DNA from: DAOUEG01 sp964589285
GTDB lineage: Bacteria; Chloroflexota; Dehalococcoidia; Dehalococcoidales; RBG-16-60-22
Assembly (NCBI GenBank): GCA_964589285.1
Contig: CAZPSP010000043.1
Coordinates: forward strand, 1 to 17,487
DNA length: 17,487 nt
Reading direction: 5' to 3'
The position numbers were made by a program, and so were the translations under genes. The notes under the pieces were generated by a model. It was not told the origin of the DNA and made no database searches. It was given only the letters and a program-made list of their open reading frames with translations. Of the stretch, positions 1 through 6,893 are shown piece by piece. How positions within the stretch are numbered: position 1 is the stretch's first letter; every line of letters begins with the position of its first letter.

Positions 1-17
1 GTGCGTATTTCATAATT

Positions 18-49
18 TACTTCGTAATTCCTCTTTTGCGGTCTTGCGC
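18..49 (-). repeat. Octamer repeat array, 4 units
   Basis: Read on the minus strand, 49 down to 18 splits into four 8-base units: GCGCAAGA at 42-49, CCGCAAAA at 34-41, GAGGAATT at 26-33 and ACGAAGTA at 18-25. The first three fit the pattern N-N-G-N-A-A-N-N seen elsewhere in the window. The fourth is a weaker match. Confidence 0.5.
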
Positions 50-89
50 AATTACTGATAACGCAATACCGGTAATTAAATCTCCCTTG

Positions 90-112
90 GTCCCTCTTTA
101 CGAAGGAGGGAC
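90..112. repeat. Stem-loop with 7-bp perfect arms
   Basis: GTCCCTC (90-96) pairs with GAGGGAC (106-112). Two further TT/AA pairs follow inside a single-G bulge, closing on the tetraloop TACG. No T-run follows on either strand, so it is not a typical intrinsic terminator. It could be a dispersed intergenic hairpin. Confidence 0.5.
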
Positions 113-184
113 AATACATCAGGCAGGACAGTCATTGAAGACAGATCCATGCAGCTCCATATACCCTTTCAATTCCAGGCATGT

Positions 185-256
185 ATATTCGCATTTGCGC
201 AATTACGCTACTGCTCTTTTACTCGTTTGCGCTGTTACGCTGTTGCACAATTCCGT
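185..256 (-). repeat. Octamer repeat array, 9 units
   Basis: Read on the minus strand, 256 down to 185 divides without gaps into nine 8-base units. Examples are ACGGAATT (249-256), GCGTAACA (233-240), GCGTAATT (201-208) and GCGCAAAT (193-200). In the eight units from 248 to 185, position 3 is always G and position 5 is always A. This is one of the two longest arrays of the family. Confidence 0.75.
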
Positions 257-292
257 AGCATTCAGCTTCAATTCTGTTACCTTTGCTTACGC

Positions 293-322
293 TTGCTATC
301 GTATGCCTGCTGGCCGTATAAT
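293..322 (+). promoter_or_regulatory. Promoter of tRNA-Pro
   Basis: A perfect -10 box TATAAT (317-322) lies 18 bases after TTGCTA (293-298). Transcription would start near 329, about six bases before the mature tRNA 5' end. Confidence 0.6.
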
Positions 323-334
323 ATTTGTGTGAGT

Positions 335-412
335 CGGGGCGTAGCGCAGCCTGGTTAGCGCGCAGCGTTCGGGACGCTGAGGTCGGTGGTTCAAATCCAC
401 TCGCCCCGACCA
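335..412 (+). tRNA. tRNA-Pro (anticodon CGG)
   Basis: A full cloverleaf can be drawn. Acceptor arm CGGGGCG (335-341) pairs with CGCCCCG (402-408). The D stem is GCGC/GCGC, and the anticodon stem is CAGCG/CGCTG around the loop TTCGGGA, with anticodon CGG at 370-372. The T loop is TTCAAAT on a 5-bp stem, followed by discriminator A409 and an encoded CCA (410-412). The C1-G72 first pair fits bacterial tRNA-Pro. The gene ends five bases before the stop codon of the convergent mazG. Confidence 0.95.
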
Positions 413-417
413 CTTCC

Positions 418-1191
418 CTACCCTTTCTTGGCTTCATCCCACAATCTGTTCTGTTCTTCGAACTTCAGTTTTGTGAAATCGATACCTCTTTCGTGGCAGA
501 GTTCTTCCATCCTGGCAAACCTTTTGTAGAACTTGGCATTGGCGTTCCGCAGCGCCGTCTCGGGGTCGATGCCGTCTCTTCTTATAATGTTGGCGATTGT
601 AAAGAGCAGGTCCCCGTACTCTTCTTCCTTTTCCGCCCTACTCTCCGCCTGCCAGATCTCCCGGACTTCCTCGGTTATCTTATCGATATTTCCTTCGATG
701 TCTTCCCAGTCGAACCCTACGCGGGCGACGCGTTTCTGGATATCGTAGGCGTAGGCCAGGGCCGGCATCTGCCGGGGTACGCCGGATAGCATCGAAGTCC
801 CGGCTTCCCGTTCCTTCTTCTTCAGCGCTTCCCAGTTCTGCACAACGTCCCGGGACGTTTCCGCTCTTGCGTCCGCGAAGATATGCGGGTGCCTTCTGGT
901 AATCTTTTGCGAGATGCCGCGAATGACGTCCGATATATCGAATTCTCCTTCATCCCGGGCTATCTGAGCGTGGAGAACTATCTGCAGGAGGAGGTCGCCG
1001 AGTTCTTCCTGTAGCTTTTCCGGTCTCCCGCTCTCGATGGCATCGAGGACTTCATAGGCCTCGGAAAGAAGGTTCTCGCGAAGGGAGAGGTGGGTCTGTT
1101 CGCGGTCCCACGGGCAGCCGTCCGGGGCGCGCAGGCGGGCGATGATATCGACGAAGGTCTGGAATACTTCGAGGTTTTCCGGTGCAGGCAT
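418..1191 (-). CDS. mazG: MazG nucleoside triphosphate pyrophosphohydrolase
   Basis: Cytosolic enzyme of the all-alpha NTP pyrophosphatase superfamily. The family hydrolyses (d)NTPs to the monophosphate and pyrophosphate, cleaning the nucleotide pool. The 257 residues hold two MazG domains, as in full-length MazG. The first carries the signature CPWDREQTH (26-34) and metal-ligand acidic residues around E44, E47, E62-E63 and D66. The second repeats the pattern at E174-E175, E190-E191 and D194. The ATG start is supported by an AAGGAGG ribosome site six bases upstream. It lies 54 bases after fmt on the same strand and is probably co-transcribed with it. Its 3' end faces tRNA-Pro with a five-base gap, leaving almost no room for separate terminators. 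Confident assignment from motif and length. Confidence 0.95.
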   Translation of the reverse strand: MPAPENLEVFQTFVDIIARLRAPDGCPWDREQTHLSLRENLLSEAYEVLDAIESGRPEKLQEELGDLLLQIVLHAQIARDEGEFDISDVIRGISQKITRRHPHIFADARAETSRDVVQNWEALKKKEREAGTSMLSGVPRQMPALAYAYDIQKRVARVGFDWEDIEGNIDKITEEVREIWQAESRAEKEEEYGDLLFTIANIIRRDGIDPETALRNANAKFYKRFARMEELCHERGIDFTKLKFEEQNRLWDEAKKG

Positions 1192-1245
1192 AAGAGGCCT
1201 CCTTATGCCTGATTATACCGTCAACGAAGCGGCGGGGCAATCGTG

Positions 1246-2238
1246 TCATCCGGAGCCGGTGGCCTCGTCGCCATTGTCATTTTCCTTTGGCTTTACATAA
1301 TTATGGTGACGCCCGAGGCTATCCCCGATGAGTTCCGGCTGGCCGTGCATGAATTCCGCAGCGGTCATGGCGCGTTTGCCTTCGAGCTGCATCCTCGTCA
1401 CCCGGAGCAGGCCGTCTCCCGTCTGGACGTCTATAGCGTTGGAGCCGTTCCAGGCCACGACGATGCCGGGCATGCCTTTCGGGCCGGGGAGGACTTCCGC
1501 CTGCAATATCTTGAGCTTTTTAGCTTTCCAGGTGCTGTAGCTGCCCGGCCACGGGTAATAGGCACGGACCTGGCGCTGTATCACTTCCGCCGGCTGTTCC
1601 CAATCGATCAGGCCGGTCTCCTTGCTAATCCGGCTGATGTAGGTGGCCTTTCCGTCGTCCTGGTCCAGGGGAACACGCTCGCCTCTTTCCCAGCCGTTCA
1701 GCGCTTCCAGAAGCAGCGACGCTCCCATGAACGAGAGCTTTTCCATAAGAGAGAGCGTGGTATCCCAATCCATAATGGGAATGGCTGCCGAGGCCAGCAG
1801 GGGGCCGGTGTCCAGTTTCAGCCGGACGAGCTGGATACTGACGCCGGTAAATTCATCGCCAGCGAGGACCGCGGCGGCGACGGGCGTGGCGCCCCGGTGG
1901 CGGGGTAGTAGAGAGAAATGCACATTCAGGCACTGTTTGGGAGGAATGTCCAGGACGGGCTGGGAGAGTATCTGACCGTAAGCGCATACAACGATGACGT
2001 CCGGCGCCAGTTCTCTCAATCCGGCCAGCGCGGGTCCTTCGCGGAGCTTTTCCGGCTGCCTGACCTCGATACCGAGCGCCCGGGCTGCCTGTTTGACCGG
2101 CGGGGCGGTCATGCTCCGGCCCCGGCCCGAGGGCCGGTCCGGCTGAGTATAAGCCGCGACCACGTTATGACCTTCCCGGACGAGGCCTTCCAGGGCCGGA
2201 ACAGCGAAGACGGGAGAACCCATAAAAACGATGCGCAA
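1246..2238 (-). CDS. fmt: Methionyl-tRNA formyltransferase
   Basis: Transfers a formyl group from 10-formyltetrahydrofolate to Met-tRNA(fMet), making the bacterial initiator tRNA. At 330 residues it is slightly longer than the usual 310-315. The N-terminal Rossmann-like catalytic domain starts MRIVFMGSP. The catalytic triad residues are seen as N105 and H107 in NVHFSLLP and D143 in LDTGPLL. The loop RHRGATP follows. The C-terminal OB-like tRNA-binding domain runs from about residue 210. The start is TTG, chosen because GGAGG sits seven bases upstream; the in-frame ATG five codons later has no well-placed site. The C-terminus is hydrophilic (KPKENDNGDE). It is first in a minus-strand unit with mazG and is divergent from dnaA. 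Confidence 0.96.
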   Translation of the reverse strand: MRIVFMGSPVFAVPALEGLVREGHNVVAAYTQPDRPSGRGRSMTAPPVKQAARALGIEVRQPEKLREGPALAGLRELAPDVIVVCAYGQILSQPVLDIPPKQCLNVHFSLLPRHRGATPVAAAVLAGDEFTGVSIQLVRLKLDTGPLLASAAIPIMDWDTTLSLMEKLSFMGASLLLEALNGWERGERVPLDQDDGKATYISRISKETGLIDWEQPAEVIQRQVRAYYPWPGSYSTWKAKKLKILQAEVLPGPKGMPGIVVAWNGSNAIDVQTGDGLLRVTRMQLEGKRAMTAAEFMHGQPELIGDSLGRHHNYVKPKENDNGDEATGSG

Positions 2239-2259
2239 AAGACGACCTCCGAAGGTAAA

Positions 2260-2288
2260 ATTGTAGCACTAAATATTTTTTTCAACAA
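2260..2288 (-). promoter_or_regulatory. Promoter of fmt-mazG
   Basis: On the minus strand TTGTTG (2288-2283) is followed after exactly 17 bases by TACAAT (2265-2260). Transcription would start near 2253, giving a short leader that contains the GGAGG of fmt. Confidence 0.55.
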
Positions 2289-2434
2289 CCCGAATTTATA
2301 CGATGGCAACCCCAGAAAACGGGCAAAAAAGTAAGTATTTACGAGGTTTTTCGGGCTGGAATGCCCGCGAAATCCCCGGTTTTCAGCCTTTCTTTGTTTG
2401 CCTCTCTTTGTCTGCCGGTTGTATGCTAGGTGAG

Positions 2435-2450
2435 TCGTTCACTTGAACGA
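2435..2450. promoter_or_regulatory. 16-base palindrome, possible operator
   Basis: TCGTTCA (2435-2441) and TGAACGA (2444-2450) are perfect inverted repeats around CT. The site is 117 bases upstream of dnaA. The size and symmetry suit a dimeric regulator. The half-sites are GTTC/GAAC, the opposite order of the GAAC/GTTC type of LexA box, so no regulator is assigned. Confidence 0.4.
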
Positions 2451-2543
2451 TTTTCAACCGTCAACTTCTTCCCGTCATACGAGCGGGAAATTCATATACT
2501 CTGGCTGTATAGACGTGCGCCAAAAAACAGGGGGTATCTTTTT

Positions 2544-2559
2544 GCCCGCTCAGACGGGC
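2544..2559 (+). promoter_or_regulatory. Hairpin immediately before dnaA start
   Basis: GCCCG (2544-2548) pairs with CGGGC (2555-2559) around the loop CTCAGA. It ends seven bases before the dnaA ATG, where a Shine-Dalgarno sequence would normally be; none is evident. It might restrain translation of dnaA, but this is inference only. Confidence 0.3.
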
Positions 2560-2566
2560 CCTGACT

Positions 2567-3949
2567 ATGGAAGCATCTCGAACCCGAACACCACAGGACA
2601 TCTGGCAGACCGCTCTTGGCGAACTCCAGGTCCAGGTAAGTAAACCGAACTACCGGACCTGGTTCAGCACCACCACCGGTCTCAGCTTTGAAAACGACCT
2701 GTTCACCATCGGCGTTCCGAACACTTTTACGGCGGAGTATCTCGAGAAGAACCAGCGTTCACTCATCGAGCGGGCGCTAGGCAATGTCATCGGTCATACC
2801 GTTACCATCGTCTTCCATATCAACGGCAAGAACGGCCATACCGGGAAAAACAACGGGAACGGCACTGGAAAGACTCCCGCCGATGTCATATTGCCCAAAC
2901 CCGACCCCGTGTTCACCAGGCTCAACCCTCATTATACCTTCGACACCTTCGTGGAAGGGCCGGAGAACCGCCTGGCCCGGGCCGCTTCCCAGGCAGTGGC
3001 CCAGAACCCCGGCCAATCTTATAATCCGCTGTTCATCTACGGCGGACCGGGGCTCGGCAAGACGCACCTTCTGCATGCCGTCGGGCACGCGGCGGCCGCG
3101 AACCATATCAATGTCATCTGCACGAGCGCGGAACAGTTCACCAACGAGTTCGTGACGGCCCTCAAGGAGAGAACTACCGAGGAATTCCGCAACAAGTACC
3201 GGAGCATCGGCATGCTTCTCATCGACGATATTCACTTTTTAAGCGGCAAAGGACAGACCGAGGAGAGCTTCTTCCACACGTTCAACGAGCTTCACAACAC
3301 CAACCGGCAGATCGTCATGACGAGCGACCGCCCGCCGCGTTCGATGCCGCTCCTCGAAGAGCGGCTGCGGTCCCGCTTCGAGTGGGGACTCATCGTAGAC
3401 GTACAGCCGCCGGATTACCAGACCCGCATCAGCATCCTCCAGGCCAAGGCCGCCATGCGCGGAGTGAGTATCGGTACAGAGGTCCTCGAATTCATCGCCC
3501 GTGAGTCCCAGTCCAACGTACGCGTCCTGGAAGGCCTGCTCAACCGGGTGGTGGCCTATGCCAAGCTCCTGCGGGTGGTGCCGACGCTCGATATTGCCGC
3601 GCAGGCGCTGGAAGATGTTTCCGTCAAGGAATACCTGGCGCAGGACATCACACCGGCGTCAATCATCGAAGCCGTAGCCGAAAGCTTCCGGATACCCATT
3701 GACGAACTCCTGGGGCGCAAACGTGACAAGGAAACGTCCATGGCGCGCCGACTGGCGATGTACCTTATCCGCCAGGAGACCAACTGTTCCCTGGCTCAGA
3801 TAGGGAAGGAAATCGGCAACCGTGACGCCGCCTCCGTGACGTCCGCCTGCAAGCAGATCGCAGAGACAATCACCTCCAATCCCTTCATCAAGCGCAAGAT
3901 AGAGGACGTGCAGCGCCAGATATCACCTCAGACCCGCCAGAACAACTAG
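2567..3949 (+). CDS. dnaA: Chromosomal replication initiator protein DnaA
   Basis: AAA+ ATPase that binds DnaA boxes at oriC and melts the origin. The 460 residues show the usual order. Domain I comes first (IWQTALGELQVQVSKPNYRTWF), then a short linker rich in Gly and Asn (about 92-105). Next is the AAA+ core with Walker A GGPGLGKT (159-166) and Walker B LLIDDIHFL (D220-D221). Sensor 1 lies in MTSDRPP, the arginine finger in RLRSRFEWGL, and the sensor 2 segment in NVRVLEGLLNR. Domain IV follows with RKRDKETSMARRLAMYL. Odd point: the signature usually read as GGRDHTTVLHA is here GNRDAASVTSA (417-427), so the His and Thr residues that read the DnaA box in E. coli are replaced. No clear ribosome site precedes the ATG; the start is chosen because domain I begins there. 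It is followed by the candidate origin. Confidence 0.95.
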   Translation: MEASRTRTPQDIWQTALGELQVQVSKPNYRTWFSTTTGLSFENDLFTIGVPNTFTAEYLEKNQRSLIERALGNVIGHTVTIVFHINGKNGHTGKNNGNGTGKTPADVILPKPDPVFTRLNPHYTFDTFVEGPENRLARAASQAVAQNPGQSYNPLFIYGGPGLGKTHLLHAVGHAAAANHINVICTSAEQFTNEFVTALKERTTEEFRNKYRSIGMLLIDDIHFLSGKGQTEESFFHTFNELHNTNRQIVMTSDRPPRSMPLLEERLRSRFEWGLIVDVQPPDYQTRISILQAKAAMRGVSIGTEVLEFIARESQSNVRVLEGLLNRVVAYAKLLRVVPTLDIAAQALEDVSVKEYLAQDITPASIIEAVAESFRIPIDELLGRKRDKETSMARRLAMYLIRQETNCSLAQIGKEIGNRDAASVTSACKQIAETITSNPFIKRKIEDVQRQISPQTRQNN

Positions 3950-3984
3950 CCCGCCTCTTTCCGGCGCCGCAACGGTTCCTCAAT

Positions 3985-3993
3985 TTTTCCACA
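3985..3993 (+). promoter_or_regulatory. DnaA-box-like 9-mer
   Basis: TTTTCCACA fits the degenerate consensus TTWTNCACA exactly. It lies 36 bases after the dnaA stop. It is the only exact fit I found in this gap. Confidence 0.35.
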
Positions 3994-4266
3994 ATATTCC
4001 ACCAGACTGCTGTTGTTGTATCAGGAGTTTTTCCCGTTCCGGCCCGTCCTGCCTCTTTCCCCGGTCCTGACATCCCGTACAATCCTGACGGTGCGGCCTG
4101 ATTTGAGGACTATTTTGTCCTGATATTGTGGTTGTTTTGTGTTTATCATGGTACCGTATTGCGTTTAGCCACGCTGACCTACTTTATACCCGGATTCACG
4201 CTATAAACTACGTAGCAATTGCTTATTATTACTGCTGTTATTACTTATACGTAAATGCTATTGTTG

Positions 4267-4272
4267 TATAAT
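4267..4272 (+). promoter_or_regulatory. -10 box of obgE
   Basis: TATAAT lies 17 bases before the obgE ATG. The predicted transcript would have only a short leader, with a weak site (TAAGG) at 4278-4282. No good -35 hexamer is found 16-18 bases upstream (CTTATA at 17). Confidence 0.4.
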
Positions 4273-4289
4273 TGATTTAAGGTATTACG

Positions 4290-5567
4290 ATGTTCGATAA
4301 AGCAGATATAAGAGTAAAAGCCGGAGACGGCGGTGACGGGTCCGTTAACTTCCGCCGGGAGAAGTTCGTGCCGTTCGGGGGACCGGACGGAGGTGACGGC
4401 GGTGACGGCGGGAGCGTAGTCGTGAGGGCCGACAGGGAAGTAGACGACCTGAGGAACTACCGTCACAAGCGATCATTTACCGCGGAGAGGGGGCTGCCGG
4501 GGGGCAAGAACCGGAAGCACGGCAAGAGCGGCGCAGACTTGATACTGAGAGTGCCGACGGGGACGATCGTGACGGGCATAGAGGTAGACGGGACGAGGAC
4601 GATGCTCGGGGACCTGAAGAGAGATGGAGAAGAAATTATCGTGGCGAAAGGCGGCAGGGGAGGGATGGCAAACGTTCATTTCACGTCCTCGATCAACCAG
4701 GCGCCGCATATTGCGCAGAGGGGAGAGGAAGGGGAAGAGCGGAGGATCGGCCTGGAGATGAGGCTGATCGCGGACGTAGGCATCATCGGGTATCCCAACG
4801 CGGGCAAATCGACGCTTCTAACCGCGGCATCGGCGGCCAAGCCGAAGGTAGCTGACTATCCGTTCACCACGCTGGAGCCGGTGCTCGGCGTCGTTGAGAT
4901 CGGGCAGGAAGCGTTCGTCTTGGCGGAGATACCGGGACTGATCGAGGGCGCGCATACGGGAAAAGGTCTCGGTCATGAGTTCCTGCGGCACGCGATGAGA
5001 ACGCGGATATTCATCCATCTCATCGGGGGAGATGCGGAGAACCCGATCGACGATATGCTGAGCGTAAATGACGAGCTGGTCAAGTACGATCCAACCATGG
5101 CGGCGCGGCCGCAGATAGTGGCGGTCAACAAGACGGACATACCGGACGTGAAAGAGCGTCTGAAGGAGATACGCAAGGAACTGACTGAGGCCGGGGTCAA
5201 GGCGCACTATATCTCAGCGAACACGAGGGAAGGCGTGGACATGCTCATGGCAGAAGCGCTGGCATTACTAAAGACCGTGGGAGAGCCGGAACAACCGGTA
5301 CCGGAAGAGGAGATAAAGGTCTTCAGGCCGAAGCCGAAAGAGGAACGCTACCGAATAATCAGAGAACTGACCGACGAGGGCATGGTCTACCTGGTAGAAG
5401 CGCCGGAACTGGAGAGGCTCTACGTGGCAGCCGGCGCGGGACCGGGAGAGCTCAAGGGGCAGATAGTCTTCCAGTTACAGCGCATGGGAGCCTGGAAGGA
5501 ACTGGAGAAGATGGGGATACAGAAGGGCGACCTGGTCAAGAGCGCCGGGATCACATGGGTGTGGTAA
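4290..5567 (+). CDS. obgE: GTPase ObgE/CgtA
   Basis: Ribosome-associated GTPase that takes part in 50S subunit maturation and stress signalling. The 425 residues follow the Obg plan. The glycine-rich Obg fold (1-155) has the GDGGDGSVNFRREKF and GGDGGDGG runs. The G domain shows G1 GYPNAGKS (167-174), switch II EIPGLIEGA, G4 NKTD (280-283) and G5 in the ISAN segment. The C-terminal OCT domain (about 340-425) ends TWVW. Switch II has Glu where many Obg proteins have Asp (DIPG), a mild variant. The ATG start is fixed by the conserved MFDKADI opening. It is followed after four bases by the nadD start, so the two are likely co-transcribed. Codon use is purine-rich (AGG, AGA, ATA) compared with dnaA, in line with the strand skew. 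Confidence 0.97.
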   Translation: MFDKADIRVKAGDGGDGSVNFRREKFVPFGGPDGGDGGDGGSVVVRADREVDDLRNYRHKRSFTAERGLPGGKNRKHGKSGADLILRVPTGTIVTGIEVDGTRTMLGDLKRDGEEIIVAKGGRGGMANVHFTSSINQAPHIAQRGEEGEERRIGLEMRLIADVGIIGYPNAGKSTLLTAASAAKPKVADYPFTTLEPVLGVVEIGQEAFVLAEIPGLIEGAHTGKGLGHEFLRHAMRTRIFIHLIGGDAENPIDDMLSVNDELVKYDPTMAARPQIVAVNKTDIPDVKERLKEIRKELTEAGVKAHYISANTREGVDMLMAEALALLKTVGEPEQPVPEEEIKVFRPKPKEERYRIIRELTDEGMVYLVEAPELERLYVAAGAGPGELKGQIVFQLQRMGAWKELEKMGIQKGDLVKSAGITWVW

Positions 5568-5571
5568 AGGC

Positions 5572-6741
5572 ATGAAGATAGGCGTGCTCGGCGGGACTTT
5601 CGATCCCGTTCACAACGGCCACATCATGATGGCGGAGAAGGCTAGGGACAGACTCGGGCTGGACCGGGTGCTGCTGATGCCGGCCGGCCAGCCGATGTCC
5701 AAACCGGGCAGAACGATCACCGCGGCAGAGCAAAGGCTGGCGATGCTGGAACTGGCGGTGGAAGGCAGGCCGGGGCTGGAGGTATCGAGGATGGAAATCG
5801 ACCGCCCGGGGCCGACCTACACGTTTGAAACCCTTACGGAGTTGCGCAAGTGCGCGAATGAGAACGATGAACTCTATTTTGTACTCGGCATGGACAGCCT
5901 CGAGCAGATAAAGGACTGGAGAAGGCCGGGAGAGATAATAAAGCGGGCGAAAATAATTACCATAACGAGGCCGGGATACCCGGAGCCGGACATGAAGGAA
6001 CTGGAAAAAATGGTGCCGGGCATCACGGAGAAGACCGTGTTCATCGAGGGAATGGAAACAGATATCAGCGCCACGGAAATCCGGGCAAAGGCGGCACGAG
6101 GAGAAAGACTGAGGGGGCTCGTACCGGAGAAGGTGGAAGAGTATATAAAAGGAAACGGATTATACGAGAGGAGAGGTCAGATGAAGGCAGTCGGCATCGT
6201 GGGATCACCGAGGAAAGACGGAAACACGAGGGTGCTCGTCGACCATTGCCTCAAGGCGATGGCGGAAGAAGGGATCGAGACGGAGACGATACCGCTGGCG
6301 GGCATGACTATCAGCGGCTGCCGGCACTGCGAGTACTGCCACGAACACCCGGGAGAGTGTTCGATAAAGGACGACATGCAGGCGGTCTACGAGAAGATGA
6401 AGTCGGCGGATGTCATTATAGTGGGGTCGCCGGTGTATTTCGGGAGCGCAACGGCGCTGGTCAAGGGGCTTTTAGAAAGGGTCGGTTTTTGCGGAAGGGG
6501 CAGCCTGGCGGGAAAAGTTGGGGGACCGCTGGTGGTGGCGCGGCGCGCGGGGAAGAATTTCACATTTGCGGAACTGATGATATGGTTCCACATCATGCAG
6601 ATCGTCAATCCGGGGTCGACGTACTGGAACGTCGGGATCGGCCGGCAAAAGGGGGAAGTGGAGGAAGATGAAGAGGGGATGATGACGGCATGGAATTTTG
6701 GGAAAAATGCGGCCCGGGTGGTGAAAAAACTGGGGTCGTGA
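5572..6741 (+). CDS. nadD: NadD joined in frame to an iron-sulfur flavoprotein
   Basis: A single frame of 389 codons covers two complete proteins. Residues 1-203 are nicotinate-mononucleotide adenylyltransferase, which makes deamido-NAD in NAD synthesis. They carry the nucleotidyltransferase motif GGTFDPVHNGH (7-17) and the end motif DISATEIR (164-171). NadD normally stops after a GLY-(hydrophobic) end, reached here at about residue 200. Residues 204-389 begin with Met and form a flavodoxin-like NAD(P)H/FMN protein: phosphate loop GSPRKDGNT, then GSPVYFGS. The compact cysteine motif C250, C253, C256, C263 (CX2CX2CX6C) is typical of iron-sulfur flavoproteins carrying a 4Fe-4S cluster. The junction has no stop, yet the second part has its own ribosome site, so it may be made as a fusion, separately, or both. 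The start is four bases after obgE. Each half is confidently assigned; the fusion product is not proven. Confidence 0.9.
   Translation: MKIGVLGGTFDPVHNGHIMMAEKARDRLGLDRVLLMPAGQPMSKPGRTITAAEQRLAMLELAVEGRPGLEVSRMEIDRPGPTYTFETLTELRKCANENDELYFVLGMDSLEQIKDWRRPGEIIKRAKIITITRPGYPEPDMKELEKMVPGITEKTVFIEGMETDISATEIRAKAARGERLRGLVPEKVEEYIKGNGLYERRGQMKAVGIVGSPRKDGNTRVLVDHCLKAMAEEGIETETIPLAGMTISGCRHCEYCHEHPGECSIKDDMQAVYEKMKSADVIIVGSPVYFGSATALVKGLLERVGFCGRGSLAGKVGGPLVVARRAGKNFTFAELMIWFHIMQIVNPGSTYWNVGIGRQKGEVEEDEEGMMTAWNFGKNAARVVKKLGS
5836..5867 (+). repeat. Octamer repeat array inside nadD, 4 units
   Basis: ACGGAGTT (5836), GCGCAAGT (5844), GCGCGAAT (5852) and GAGAACGA (5860) follow each other in 8-base steps. 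They encode part of ETLTELRKCANEND in NadD. The frame is kept, and this segment looks like a variable surface part of NadD. Confidence 0.45.
6169..6183 (+). promoter_or_regulatory. Internal ribosome binding site and ATG for the flavoprotein half
   Basis: AGGAG (6169-6173) lies seven bases before an in-frame ATG (6181-6183), which opens the flavoprotein domain. The spacing is ideal for independent initiation. This makes a separate 186-residue flavoprotein likely, besides any fusion. Confidence 0.55.
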
Positions 6742-6893
6742 AAAAGCCGGGACAACACGGTCGTAGCAAAAAGGTATCAACCATCGGAAAAGGGCGGAGA
6801 AGGGCTAAAAAACGCATTACAGCGCGTCCAGCTTCGGGTAACGGGGGCAGGGAAGGCGCTAAAATTACAGCGGCGAAAAACAATCGGGACAAC
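6742..6893 (+). other. Leader before the dehydratase pair, no gene assigned
   Basis: The frame of the next gene stays open upstream through this stretch, but it would encode a Lys/Arg-rich sequence overlapping the flavoprotein end, with no family similarity. I treat it as untranslated. CGGGACAACA occurs twice (6748 and 6884), the second directly before the next ATG. Confidence 0.4.

Larger units (their letters stand above)
1..292. other. Intergenic stretch upstream of tRNA-Pro, no gene seen
   Basis: No reading frame here has a family signature, a ribosome binding site and normal codon use together. The stretch is AT-richer than the rest of the window. It holds phased 8-base repeats read on the minus strand (18-49 and 185-256), a 7-bp hairpin (90-112), and the promoter of the tRNA at its right end. 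Confidence 0.6.
2239..2566. other. Divergent fmt-dnaA intergenic region
   Basis: 328 bases without a gene. The left end holds the fmt promoter. Further right are a 16-base palindrome (2435-2450), a possible -10 hexamer TATACT at 2495-2500 without a convincing -35, and a small hairpin (2544-2559) just before the dnaA start. No match to the classical DnaA box TTATCCACA was found here. Confidence 0.6.
3950..4289. other. oriC: Candidate replication origin region (dnaA-obgE gap)
   Basis: 340 bases without a gene, next to dnaA. The left part is pyrimidine-rich and the right part (about 4180-4285) is AT-rich, a possible unwinding element. Hand counts of the + strand show the skew changing sign: 4021-4080 has 25 C and 12 G, while 4081-4140 has 9 C and 17 G. 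obgE and the genes after it stay G-rich. One 9-mer fits TTWTNCACA. A 5-bp hairpin, AGGAC with GTCCT, lies at 4106-4121. The usual cluster of DnaA boxes was not found, but the DnaA reading helix is unusual. Supported by position and skew only. Confidence 0.5.

Noticed and set aside
219..437. Short open frame across the tRNA on the minus strand
   Set aside because: Its translated motif comes from the tRNA sequence itself, a common false protein call.
6690..6893. Longer N-terminus for the FAS1-like dehydratase (start at 6690)
   Set aside because: It would overlap the flavoprotein end and add a Lys/Arg-rich segment foreign to the family; the family begins near YIKQLE.
6748..6893. Direct repeat CGGGACAACA at 6748 and 6884 as a mobile element border
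   Set aside because: Only ten bases, no inverted ends and no transposase; could be chance.
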